Part shown: piece by piece, positions 1 through 11,571 of the stretch
Position numbering within the stretch: the stretch's first letter is position 1
How the letters are laid out: every line of letters starts with the position of its first letter
Origin: Scatophagus argus
Lineage: Eukaryota; Chordata; Actinopteri; Scatophagidae
NCBI RefSeq assembly: GCF_020382885.2
Contig: NC_058504.1
Location: forward strand, 2,529,001 to 2,593,000
Length of the DNA stretch: 64,000 bases
Direction of reading: 5' to 3'
Notes under the pieces: generated by a model
Seen by the model: the letters and a program-made list of their open reading frames with translations, nothing else
What the model was told of the DNA's origin: nothing
Databases searched by the model: none
Made by a program: the position numbers and the translations under genes

Positions 1-349
1 GTAATAAAGCGCCCTGGTAGACTTACAAAGTAATATATTAATTTATTATGGAATATGGTCAACGTATTTTGCTTTTCTCGATAAGGCACTGCGGACCAGC
101 CCATCATTGTCCAACCCCTCAGAAGCCGGCGTTCCGTGAGTCACTAGAAAAATGATGTAACTTTTGCCGGCGATTCTCTTACCTTCAAACATACAAAGAG
201 AAAAAGAAGTTTGTCCTGTCAAACCGCGTGTAGGGGGAACATTCTAACGCTTTTTGTTGAATAAATGGCTCGGTTTCGTGGTGAAAAGACAGCGGCAAAC
301 TGCCAGTAACTTACAGTTGTCTCTCCGTTGGACTCCGTACAGTGGAAGA
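1..349 (+). promoter_or_regulatory. noct: Presumed noct promoter and 5'UTR
   Basis: This is the sequence upstream of the first in-frame ATG at 350. GC content rises sharply from about 400 into exon 1 (CpG-rich, 420-560). I see no TATA box at a convincing position and no perfect CACGTG E-box here. The transcription start cannot be placed from sequence alone. Confidence 0.35.
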
Positions 350-3300
350 ATGAATACGGCTCGTCGCTGTTCATCTTTTCTCAGCCAGCTGTGTGTGTCC
401 TCGAGGGGAGGACCGACAGCCAGGACACAGATCCCATCGGGAGAGGTCTCAGTCCCGATGGGCACACGGTACCGTCACCCCGCTGCGGTCGGGGGAGGAG
501 GAGGGACGTGTCCCCCGCTGAATCCGAGCGGATCGACCAACACAGGAGCAGCACCAGGTAGCGTACACCTTTTCCTGATACTGTAACTCGAGTTGGCCTC
601 TCCGCCAAACTGCGTTCAAAAATCGAACGTTTAAATCACGCTTATGAGTCCATGACTCAGTCGGGTTTACCATACTCAGACAAGAATGATTTATACGTCT
701 TTAAGTTGCGTTGTCGATGAACTTTTCAGTTAGACTCTGAGACATGGCAGCCTACATCTGTGAAGCTGCTGATGTAACAGTCCCCTCTCTGTTACTGACG
801 TCAGGTGCGGTATGGGGCTGTTTTTCAGAGTACGTACAAGACATTTTGGACAATGCTATGCTTCCAACTTTGTGGCAACAGTTTGTTGAAGGCCCTTTTC
901 TATTCCAGCATGACTGTGCCCCAGTGCACAAAGCAAAGCTCCATAAAGACATGGTTGGATGAGTTTGGTGTGGAAGAACTTGACTGGCCCACACAGAGCC
1001 CTGACCTCAACCCCATCCAACACCTTTGGGATGAACTGGAACGGAGATTGTGAGCCAGGCCTTTTGGTCCAACATCAGTGTCTGACCTCACAAATGCTCT
1101 ACTGCATGAATGGGCACAAATTCCCACAGAAACACTCCAACATGTTGTGGAAAGCCTTCACAGAAGAGTGGAAGCTGTTAGAGCTGCAAAGTTGTCTGTG
1201 GTGGTCAGGTGTCCCAATACTTCCGTCTATATAATGTAGGTAGTAAGCTCAAATGGCTTTAGAAGTGAATTACAACAAAGTACCTCTGAAGAAACCAGGA
1301 AATGTCACAGTATGTTTCTAAAGTTTCTTAACGTACTCGTTGCCATCTTCTGAACGTTATGACCTGAAAGCTAACGATAGTGCACAGCTTTGCCAGACTT
1401 CCAACTGACGTTTTTGAATATCTAAATCCATCCATTTTCTATACCCTTTGTCCGTCGGGGCGAGAAGCACCTGGGAGCAATGTAGAGTCGCCAGTTAACC
1501 TAATGTACATGTTTCTGGGTGATATTTAAATCAGGATATAGAAACTTTTTCCGGAAGTGCAGCATCCTTCTCATCGTCTGCCATTTGCCATTTCTGGGGC
1601 CTTCAAAACTCTCAGATACTCAGTGTTCTATCAGACAAAAAAGCAGAAAACACTGACATTTGAGATGCCACAACCAGCAAATGTGGGGCTTTGTGAAAAA
1701 TGATTGGAACCATTATTGGGTTATCACAGTCGAATCGGATTAATTTTGTGTTGATTGACTTTGCAGCTCTCATTAAATTTTCAAATATGTCAAACAAAAC
1801 AAATTCTTGTAATAAAGGGTCATTTTAGCCCAAAATCAAAATCTTTTTTAAAGTGCTAGCATTACATTTGAAAATCTAAATGGCCAGGTGTTTTTTAAGA
1901 AATCATGATCCGATTACTGACGAGGCTAGTGCCATAAGCTAACTAACTTAAAAATGCTGTTAGGGTTCGCCCAGAACAATAATAATCCTGACGAGTACTA
2001 GTCCCTCAATGGCCTCTTGCTGAATATCATCCAAGGAGAGGTGTTCATGTCTTTATTCGACATGTTCCTCGGAGTTTCTATAGGTGGTGCTCTTTTCTTC
2101 ATCTCATCACCCACGGTGGCTAACACTGCTCCTGCTAAGTAGCCACTTCTATTTATTCCCCCTCTAAAAGTGTCATACAGGATGTTCTAGATGTTCTCCC
2201 CTGTGGCTCTTAAGCAGGTTCCTCTGTCTAGTAATCTGCTGGAGCAGCTTTCCTTCGTGCCACTGCAAACTACTGGCACTGCACTTCTTATCTCACTGCA
2301 TTTAGTGCCACACTCAACTTAGCTGACAAACTGCCTGACAAGCCGCTTCTCCAACCTCTAGGCCACGGCTGTCTCAGCATAAGAGTTCAATTCACACATG
2401 CAATAACTTATTGCAATAACTTTTTTTTATTGATTTATTTTTTCCATGTGGGGGCAGCAGAAACAACTTGTGACCACAGCTTGTTGTCTCACAGTCCAGC
2501 TTGTGTCCACCCAATGAATGTAACTCCAGTGTTCACTCTCCTTTCAGCTCTGCATAAACTGTGTGAGGAACTTGTGTCGTTGTTTCAGACTTGTAAGTGC
2601 ACAGCGGTTTCAGCTGAGATGAGACTCTGAATGTCATAGCGTGGAGACTTTGACCAGCGTTTGGGTCAAAGTAAGCGGCTCCAACCAGGTTGAAGGTGTA
2701 TTTTAGGTGCTGTTTTGAGGAAATAGGTCAGGTCTCTAGTTTCACAACTGGTCACATCCACACAACCACACACAAACACATACATACATATTTGTGGCTG
2801 GGTCAGCAGCACAATGCGGCCTTAAATTAGCCACTTCAATGGTTTACTGAGTGTGAGGCCTCTGGAGGCTAAAACTCTTTATCTAACTCCATGCAGACCG
2901 TTAGTGGCCTCCATCTGTAATGGGATTGGTCAGGCCCAGTTGCATAAGCATTCAAGGGTCGGCAGGGGGGGATGCCCTCCGTCAGTCAGACCTAGATTAG
3001 CTTCCATTCAAAAGTTAGATCTCTTGAGTCAGCTTTGGTGTTGACTCAACAGAACTAAAGCTAAAGCACAAAACTGATCTGATGACTGCAACGAAGTTTG
3101 GCCTGTTTGCATGGATGTAAAATCCTTGGATTCAGTACAGTCCCATTAGTTCTAAAATCATTTGCCTGATCACATGGTGATCTTTGTCGACATGGTAAAT
3201 TTTAGAGATATTAGTCACGATTATTGAAGGTTTCAACTCAAATGATGGTTGTCGATATCATCCTGCCAAAGCTCGTCCTGTGTCTTCTTTTCAGTGGAAT

Positions 3301-4626
3301 TCAGCAGTTTCACAGTCAGCTCAGTGTCTGATTAATGTTACATGCGCACAGGACAACCCCTCATTCATTTTTCACCCTGTATCGCTTAATCTAATTTGTC
3401 ACTCTGGTAATTCAGTTAATTGGCATGTGGTTGCCTCAGCAGAGGAGACGATGACCTGGAATTTGATCTCAGTACCACTCAGCTTATTGTTCAGCAGCAG
3501 CCTCACTCAGTCCTGGACCTGGAGGACTTCTGCCACCATGTGATCTTTTCTTTACCGCGTGAAAAAGCCTCCATGATCATTTTAGAAGACCAGTCTGATT
3601 TGGGCAAAAACCAAGAAGATTAACAGGAAGCAATGACGCCTCTGTAGAATAAACAGAAGATATAACTGCTTCTGATCCTTGATGCTGCTAAACTGGTCTG
3701 TCTGATGGGGAAGTGAAGGTTCATCAGCTTTAATTTATTATTATTATTTTTTTTTTTTATTTGGCTCCTTTCCTGTTCGTTGTGAGATCGCACAGCCAAG
3801 TTCAGTTTGATAAGTCGTCCAAAGTTCAGACTCGGTTGGCGCGCAGTAACACACAAACTGAGGCCGTGTCACAGCAGGCCTTTTCCCCGGCACACGTTTT
3901 GAGCTTTCACAGCATTTAGACAAAATAAACTACAGGCACATCTCATCCAGTGCAACAGTGTGGCTTAGTGATGTATTTTTAATATTTTTTGGTCAACAGT
4001 ATTTTATCAGGCTCTTGATTCACAGGAGATCCTGTCACTGTTGGTTTGGGTCTTTTTATGTTGTTGACAGTAATGTAGGATGTAATGCAGAATGAACACA
4101 TTCACTCAGTGCGAACTCTTTTCCTGCCTGACAGTTCATTGTTGACTGTCATTCCAGTTTGCTGGGTTTTCCTCTCTGGACTGTCTGCTCTGCAACATCC
4201 ATTGCATGTCTGCCCGTCCTGGGTGAGGGATCCCTCCTCTGTTGCTCACCCTGAGGTTTCTTCCATTTTTTTCCTGTTAAAGGTTTTTCTGGGAGTTTTT
4301 CCTCAGTCGATGTGAGGGTCGAAGGGCAGAGGATGTTGCTGATATTATGTTAAGCCCTTTGAGACAAACTGCTTGTAAAAATGGGCCATACAAATAAAGT
4401 TGTCTTGTCTTGTCGTTCTGTCCATGAGAGGGACAGCGTTCTTCAGTGGGCCATATGTTAGTCACGTCCTTCATCTGACTATCACAGCAGCAGTCAGCGG
4501 GGTTGTCTCGTGAGTGTCACACTGTCTTACACACATCCCACTCAGTCCAGCTGTGCAGAGGGCGAAGCGAGACGACCGCGAGCGGCGACTGCCAGAAAAG
4601 AGGAAGACCGTTTGGTGGATAACAGA

Positions 4627-4665
<39 letters not shown>

Positions 4666-5462
4666 CTTTCCTCCATCCATTTTGGTCTATGTAAGTATCT
4701 GTTGTTGTATGTTGATATTGTATGTAGCCAACAGTTAAACCTGGTCCGGTCCAGTCAGCGTCAGTCCCCTGTGACAGTGTGGACAGGATGCGCTTTGACT
4801 GATGACATTGTTATTGTAGTAACAGCTGATCAGCATCCAGACCTTTGGGATCCATCAAACTGTCTGAATGATGATGCTGAAAACAACGATCAAAGTCATT
4901 ATTGATTATGTGGATTGCAGAGTTGAACTGCATAGTCGACTGGCAAAAAGTTACTCATCAACTATTTTGATGAATAAACTTTTAAAAAAACATTTTCCGG
5001 TTTTTCAGAATGTGAAAGTTTGCTGCTCTCTTACTGTAAATTAAATATCTTTAGGTTTTTGAGTCATTTTGGCTGTGGGAAAATGTGACGGACATTTTTC
5101 ACTATTTTATGACAATTTTAATGATGAATGATTTGTGTGTGTGTAAATGGGTGAATGTGAGGAAAACTTCTAAAATGCTTTTCTGTTGGGGCAGAAAAGT
5201 GCGACATACTCTGAATACTGTCTATTTGCATTCCAGTATGTGAATGAGTAGTTGGGTGTAACCATCTTGCAGTATTTTTCTTTTTTTAACTCTAAAGCAT
5301 AAAAGTATGCAGGACACGCAGACCCAAAATCAGATTAGTCAATTAAGTCTCCAGTCACATAAATGTGCTGCTGACAAAGGAAACAATCCACACTCTGTCT
5401 CTTTCTCTTCACTCTTCTTTCCTCACTTAACCAGAGATTACGTGACCTGTGTGTGTGCGCAT

Positions 5463-5494
<32 letters not shown>

Positions 5495-5588
5495 ACACCC
5501 ACGCCAGCCCTGCCATCCCCACCTGTTCGACAACATGCACAGCTTTATGAAAACCCCACCCACTTAATCAGTTAGGCAACATCCTTAT

Positions 5589-5626
<38 letters not shown>

Positions 5627-5896
5627 AATACACACCTACTCACTCCAACATCGCTGGCCATCCTTTCTCTCCTTTTCATCTTCCTTTTTCCTGCTTCCTG
5701 TTCTTCAGTCAGCTTCTCTCGTCTCCATGGCTACCGTGATAATGAAGGGAGCTTATTGGTCCTCCAGTCTCTCCCTCCCTCCCTCCCTCTCTTCATGTCT
5801 GAGACAGGCTTACTGTGTCTCCCAGCTCTCCAGAGGTCATTCTGTCACCCAGCGGGTGAGATGGGGGGGGGCGGGAGGGAGGGGTGGGAACTGATG

Positions 5897-5950
<54 letters not shown>

Positions 5951-8900
5951 CCTGGAGGATGAGTCACTGCATAGACAGAGCGATCCAGCTATGTAAAGGA
6001 TAAGAAGAGGGCAGGAAGGAGTGACAGACAGAGAGGTGGATTGTCCTGGTCTTCAGGCGGAGGAAGAGGGAGGGAGGAAAACGTTTGATCAGACATGGAG
6101 GCTGTGGGTAAGACATGTATACTACGCCCGGCTCCATACATGGCTGAAGCTGTAGAGCAGCAGTAAGGAGGTGAAAGGTGAGGGCCCACTGTTAACAACA
6201 GAGTCAGGAGAGTGAAGGAAAACGGAGCTCCAGCAAAGGATGAGAGAACATTTCCAACTGCAGGGTTGGGTGACACGACCTGATGTGTACTTACTGAGAG
6301 ATGGGGCTGAACAGCTGGTCTTTTAAAAAGAACAAATATTGATTTCAGCACGATTTTCTTCTTTCCTTTAATGATTAATGATTGAATTGATTTTTTTTGG
6401 TTCATTTTAGCCACTCAGCAGTGCTGTTTTGTTTGGCTTTGCAACTAACCCAGAAGCTATTTCAATGGCTGCTCGTCGAGGTGATGCAGTCGTTGGAGTG
6501 TTTCTAAATAGTCTGCTCAAACGTCATTGGTTTCACGTCTCGCTCTGCTGCCCATAAACTGTTAAGTCTACCTAATGTGAGGAAAAATTGTACAATTAGA
6601 CAGCCAAGCTCTTTGTTTCCAGGTGTGCTTCCTGACTTTGGAACCTAGCTAAATTACTTTTTACTTATTGCAAAAATTTCCCAAATTTCTGACACTTGCC
6701 AGGTTTCCATTCACACGTAGCACTAATTTCATCAGAATTTACAGAAAGACCGATTGAAGGTTAGAAACTGAGTTCATCAAGAGTTTATGGAGCAAATTCT
6801 GCAAAAGAAGAGGAAGCTTTGGTGGAAAACATGATGGAAAAATGGACTTTAAGTTGGTTCATGTACTTGGCTTGTATCTTTGTGCATGCATATATTTTTA
6901 AGTGTTACTCACACTACTTTATTACAATGTGTTCGTATACCGACACTTCAGCGCCCGAAGTCGACCTGCCCTGTCTTGCTCTACAACACTGTTTGAGCTA
7001 ACTCTTCTGTCGCCTCAGTCTCTGCACAGTCTTTGACTTCTGACAGATGTGGGCGATGTGACCATTGGAGACACAATGCGTTGATGACAGGCCATTGAAA
7101 ATGACATGAATGTCTGTCAGTGTCTTCTTGTACCTTTGCATGTCCTGAACTGTTGGACTGCTGTCTGAGGGTCAGCAAGTAATCCCACAAATGTCTGGCT
7201 GGTATGTTCTGAAACTTGGAACAGCCAAAGCAGCCAAGATGGGAAAAGCTCTGCTTTGTGGGCTCCACCTGTCTCAGCTGCAGATCCAAAAACACAACGA
7301 GCATGCAGGGTTTGATCAGATCACACCTGAGGTTCTTCCTGTTTTCTGTCCTTCTTCCAAGGTCTTATGGGTCACGTGAAAGACGTTTCTTTCTATAAAG
7401 ACAAAGTTCATTTCATAAGCACTAAAACACGCTTGCTCAAGTTAGTACTTTCATCATTCACGCAGTCACATTGTTGGTCTAGTATGAGTATTAGTTTGAG
7501 GTGCCTACTGTTACCAACCACATACGTTTGTTTCCTCTCCATCAGTTTATCCAATGGGTAGCAACAGCAGCAGGTTGTTTGGTATGTTGGCCCAGTCCCT
7601 AAAGAGCGCCCCCTTGGCCCAGCCAGACCCGTACCTGGAGGAGAACCCAGACCAGGACCCGGACCAGGACCTGGCCGAGATTGACCCAGACCAGCTGCTC
7701 AGAGAGTGTGAGGAAGCTCTGCAGAGACGTCCGGCACGGCCACACCGGGATCTGGTCTATCCAAACGGCATGGCACCCTGCCACCATAAGCACAACCCCT
7801 CCATACGGATCATGCAGTGGAATATACTCGCACAAGGTAGAGATCTGTGGAGAAACCATACATCTGTGGGTCTGAGAGGACTCCAGTTCAGTTCAGTTCC
7901 ATTCACTTTATTTATATAGCGCCAATTCACAACAAGAAGGCGAGGCTTAGTGAATTAGAAGCGCGGCACCGTTTATCTATACATCCAGTGATGTGTAGAA
8001 GTTTAGAAGATGTATTAAAATTCCCAACACTCTCATGCCATGGCTCACGGGGTGAAAAATGACCAGACCGAAATATTTCTACTGAGTGGATTGAGGTGAT
8101 TGATTATTTGTGGTTTTGACTGAAGTATCTCAGTAACCATTGGATGGATCGCCATTTACTTCATCTCCAGCACCGTCAAATCTTTGGTTTATGATAAAAT
8201 ACCTGGGAACTATTAGACTATCCCATCAGCCCCAGCTGTACATTTAGCATGCTAAGGAGTATTATGGTTTAGCTCACAGTGCTGCTCTGCACTTAGCTGC
8301 TAGCTTGGCTGTAGACTCTTGGTCTTGTTTTGGTATAAACATCCTCTGTTTTTTTTTCCAGCTCTTGGGGAGGGGAAGGACGGGTTTATCCGCTGTCCAC
8401 TGGATGCTCTTAACTGGCAGGAAAGGAAGTACCTGATCCTGGAGGAGATCCTCACCTACCGCCCTGACATCCTGTGTCTTCAGGAAGTGGACCACTATTA
8501 TGACACTTTCCAGCCAATCATGGCCAGCCTGGGTTACCACGGCAGCTTCCTGGCCAAACCCTGGTCTCCCTGCCTGGATGTAGAAAAGAACAACGGACCT
8601 GACGGCTGCGCTCTGTTTTACCGCCGCTCACGCTTCTCCCTCCAGTCCACGGCTCACCTGCGGCTGTCAGCCATGATGCTTCCCACCAACCAGGTAGCCA
8701 TTGTCCAGACACTGACCTGCCAGGTAACAGGCCAGCAGTTGTGTGTGGCCGTCACCCATCTGAAAGCTCGCAGTGGCTGGGAGAGGCTGCGGAGCGCGCA
8801 GGGCGCCGACCTGCTGCAAAGTTTATGCAGCATAACGTCCCGAGGCGGCGGGAGCAGCCAGAGTGAGATGGCACCCGCCACCATCCCTTTGGTCGTGTGC

Positions 8901-9230
8901 GGGGACTTTAATGCAGAGCCCACAGAGGATGTTTACCGGCGCTTCAGCTCCTCCCCGCTTGGCCTGAACTCTGCATACAAGCTGCTGAGCTCCGACAGAC
9001 AGACGGAGCCGGCCTATACCACGTGGAAGATCCGCCCCTCTGGAGAGAGCTGCAACACTCTGGACTATATCTGGTATACCCAGGATGCTCTGAGTGTGGA
9101 GTGTCTGTTGGACATTCCCACGGAGGAGCAGATCGGCCCAGACCGCCTCCCCTCCTACCACTACCCCTCTGACCATTTATCATTGCTCTGTGACATCAGC
9201 TTCAGGGAGGAGCCCCACAGACTGATGTAA
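350..9230 (+). CDS. noct: Nocturnin (NADP(H) 2'-phosphatase, EEP family)
   Basis: Coding exons are 350-557, 7546-7836 and 8362-9230. The phases close and predict 455 residues (human about 431). Nocturnin removes the 2'-phosphate of NADP(H); it was first described as a circadian deadenylase. Exon 1 starts MNTARRCSSFL, Arg-rich and without acidic residues early on, as expected for a mitochondrial presequence and similar to the human start. Exon 2 joins in frame and has its own ATG at 7554 (MGSNSSRLFGML), which could give a cytosolic form. The endonuclease/exonuclease/phosphatase domain fills exon 3: ILCLQEVDHY (metal-binding Glu, about residue 208), CLDVEKNNGPDGCALF, THLKARSGWERLRSAQG, VCGDFNAEPTED, TLDYIWY and YPSDHLSL with the catalytic His. 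No key residue is missing. The family call is very strong. Exon 1 rests on frame, splice phase and composition only. Confidence 0.95.
806..1237 (+). mobile_element. Tc1-like transposon fragment (copy A), decayed transposase C-terminus
   Basis: The fragment lies in noct intron 1. Conceptual reading in shifting frames gives the third part of a Tc1/mariner DDE transposase: FLFQHDCAPVHKAK (around 895-945), then DWPTQSPDLNPIQHLWDELE (around 980-1040), then a tail with ALLHEWAQIPTETLQ. Stops and frame changes show it is dead. The right terminus ends near CTATATAATGTA at 1237, resembling the TIR of copy B (26415-26936). The left TIR is missing. Confidence 0.85.
1428..1530. repeat. Dispersed teleost repeat fragment
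   Basis: The stretch begins ATCCATCCATTTTCTATACC and runs through a segment like AGAGTCGCCAGTTAACCTAA to ATGTACATGTTTCTGG. Both blocks are recurrent in fish interspersed repeats, and they look joined here by an internal deletion. The family name was not assigned. Confidence 0.45.
2336..2374 (-). repeat. tRNA-derived SINE head fragment
   Basis: GCCGCTTCTCCAACCTCTAG and the following GGCCACGGCTG are nearly identical to the head of the fuller SINE at 50957-51150, which carries the box A promoter in reverse orientation. Only the head is recognisable here. Confidence 0.6.
4110..4420 (+). repeat. Dispersed teleost repeat with (TTGTC) tail
   Basis: The segment holds phrases that recur in fish genomes, such as GAGGGATCCCTCCTCTGTTG, CCTGAGGTTTCTTCCATTTT, TGTGAGGGTCGAAGG and TACAAATAAAGTTG. 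It ends in a short TTGTC/TCTTG repeat at about 4402-4417. The AATAAAG plus simple-repeat end suggests the 3' end of a retroposed element. The family is not named with certainty. Confidence 0.55.
4635..4664. repeat. (GT)n microsatellite
   Basis: An uninterrupted GT dinucleotide run in noct intron 1. Confidence 0.95.
5466..5947. repeat. Cluster of GT, CA and GA microsatellites
   Basis: Three long dinucleotide tracts lie within 0.5 kb of noct intron 1: (GT)n at about 5469-5494, (CA)n at 5590-5624 and (GA)n at 5901-5947. A CCCT-rich stretch lies near 5770. The inward-facing GT and CA runs could fold together. Confidence 0.95.
7882..7950. repeat. Short dispersed-repeat remnant
   Basis: It contains CATTCACTTTATTTATATAG, then CGCCAATTCACAACA. 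This phrase is very common in percomorph introns. It lies 46 bases after the noct exon 2 donor. Confidence 0.4.
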
Positions 9231-10050
9231 GCTGCAGCAGACTTGGACCAATAGGAGGACTGGATGAGTGAACTGCTTGTCCAGAAACAATACTGAACCT
9301 TCACTGTCAATCAGAGTGAGGAAGATGAACGTGATGTCATGGAGGGACGAGTTAAACCTGATTGGAGAGTGAATAATATGCAGACATGAGATGGACGTAA
9401 ATCCAAGTAAGCCTGTGTCCCTTTCTGCAGTGTTGCTGTTAATTTACAGATAGACACAATGGAGGACAGTAGAAGTGAACTGAGACATTGTGACTTCACT
9501 TCCGCTGAACCAAGTCTTTGTAGTTTTAGGAACAAGTTTGGATTGGATCCACTGAGTTGTGAACTTCAACTGAAATGGCAGTGTTTATCTGCCAAGCTTA
9601 TTTATTGTTTCCAATACACACATAAGACGATTATCACTTATTGTTATTAAATTATTCTTTATACTTTCTATCAGTCGGTAATCAACAGGCCCAAACGGAA
9701 TTTGCAGATTTTCTTTTGCTTGTAATTTGATGCCCAGTATTAATATATTCAGCTGATCCTTCGCAGGTGACGTAGAGTCAAATGGGGCCTCCTCAGTTCA
9801 TCTGCAGTAAATCAGATTTTTTGACACATTTTCGCACTGCAGCACGAACTGCGAACAACACACACCCGTCACACACATGCACAAGTAAACTCGGAAACTG
9901 TTCAGCGGGCACAGATTCTGTGTGGGCCTGCTAATCAACAGCTTTTCCTCATTAAAATAAGTTATTTTGCATTGAGGTTCTTCAGTTTGGTAATCTTGAC
10001 AGTGTTAATGCTGTGCTGTGCAACAATGAACATGAGGAGAAATGTTTGAA

Positions 10051-10056
10051 AATAAA
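10051..10056 (+). terminator. noct: noct polyadenylation signal AATAAA
   Basis: A canonical AATAAA sits about 820 bases after the noct stop, followed by a T-rich stretch and then TGTTGTCCTGTTTG, a plausible GU-rich downstream element. Confidence 0.6.
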
Positions 10057-10699
10057 GTATTTATTTTTTACTCTTACTGTTGTCCTGTTTGATTTCCTGG
10101 CTTGCACATTTTACTGTTAATAACTTCAACTGTGAATTCCTCACAGTTCAGCGCACGCAGTTTTACAGCAGCCACCGTTTGGCGTGTGGGATAATCGACT
10201 GAGGCACAGCGAGGGGGATTCGTAGTTTGTTTAGTCTTAAGCGAGTTGTAAAAATGTTCCTCCATAAAAGGAATTTGTATCACCAAGGTGCACCCGTTTA
10301 TCTGAAGGTTAACAAAAATAAAGAATTAATGTGTCAAATTATTTTTACTCCTCTGTGTCAAGCTGAAGGATGCTTTCACCTTTTCTACTCAATCTCACAG
10401 TATTTTCAGTGTTGGCATCTCTGAACACACCAACTCTAATCATTGTGGGCAAAAAACAAAAAAAACATGACAAGCAGCAGTAATAAACAAACACATCCTG
10501 CTGTGCCACGAGTGACTGGAGCTTTTGTCTCACTGCAGAGACAGTCGTTTGGTTAGTGTACAATAAGTCTCATATGTAACAACCGTACTGTCACGTGTTG
10601 ATATTGAACTGCTGTAATAATGATCAGGAAACTAACATTTTCCACCTCCCACACACTTTTAAGTAGTTATTCTGTTAGTAAGTCTAACCCACTCGCTCA

Positions 10700-10942
10700 A
10701 AGTGTCTGGTCACTATTGGGTTAACTCTCCGCGAGTTCTTTCTTTAGGACCTGTCGGCACCTGTACTGACGTCAGAGCCGAGCCTCCGCTCGTTAGAGTG
10801 ACGGAAAAGCGCGAAGGAGAAGCAAAGAGAGTCACGCGTGTGTTTGGGGAGACCGAGAGCTCGGAGAAAACTGTCCAAAAAGAGAGGAAAAGTGTGTTCG
10901 TTGGCAGAGCCGGATACTTGTTGATGTAGCTTTGAAACTCCG
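10700..10942 (+). promoter_or_regulatory. CpG-rich promoter and non-coding first exon of an unassigned gene
   Basis: The region is locally CpG-rich inside AT-rich surroundings. It contains a perfect CRE palindrome TGACGTCA at 10767-10774. It ends in a strong donor (CTCCG|GTGAGTG) at 10942/10943. It lies between the 3' ends of noct and elf2, where no promoter is expected, and points towards the coding exon at 11461-11571. Confidence 0.5.
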
Positions 10943-11460
10943 GTGAGTGAAGCCGTTGTTTATGTGTAGATGTCGGCTAGTAACAGCTAGCCAAACGTCA
11001 GCTAGCTAAACCGGTCGGAGGATTTTCAAAGCTATAGACGGCGAATTCGTAATTTCACCATCATTTAATTGGTTATGTTGTGTCTGTAAGTTGATCATTT
11101 CATGTTGAAAGCGTTACTAACATGTGTAAAGGTTAAAAAGTTGTTACTGTGTTATTTAAACATGCTCTCGTTTCATGGTTCGTGTGGATGTGAGGAAACT
11201 CCATAACAACACTGAAAAAACCTACCTGTGAATTCATGGGAGAGTATCTCTGTTTATGAGTAAAAGGAAGAAGAAGAATCAGCTTTATTGACAGTATATA
11301 TATTTTTACATACACACATTGAATTCGTCTTCTGAGTAAAAAGAAAAGTTAAGCGTACAACTTAATGCAGTGATTGAATCTGATGTCATTTCATTTGTGA
11401 TATCACTTTTTGTGAAGTTGATCAAGTAATTTGTTTTGTTGTTCTGCACTATATGTGCAG

Positions 11461-11571
11461 GCTGTTTCTTTGCTGTGCTGAGCGTGTGAAGAAGCGATGG
11501 CGAACCAGACCCGCGGAAGACTGGCCAGGGTCCTCACGGAGAAGTCATCTCACAGCACCTGGGATTTCCAG
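11461..11571 (+). CDS. Unassigned first coding exon (25 codons)
   Basis: The acceptor TATATGTGCAG|GCTG and donor TTCCAG|GTAAGAAA bound a 111-base exon. An ATG at 11497 in good context (GAAGCGATGG) opens 25 codons: MANQTRGRLARV, then LTEKSSHSTWDFQ, ending in phase 0. The GC-rich coding part contrasts with the AT-rich flanks. The upstream block at 10700-10942 looks like its promoter and 5'UTR. I do not recognise the product. A possible continuation at 11820-11953 (acceptor CTCCTCAG, NLVRTDTSATQ...) stays open for 44 codons, then stops, but looks like chance. Later exons would have to lie antisense to elf2. It could be a gene start, a truncated gene or an alternative exon. Confidence 0.4.

Noticed and set aside
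5466-5947. CRISPR-like or regulatory repeat array
   Set aside because: They are plain dinucleotide microsatellites without spacers.
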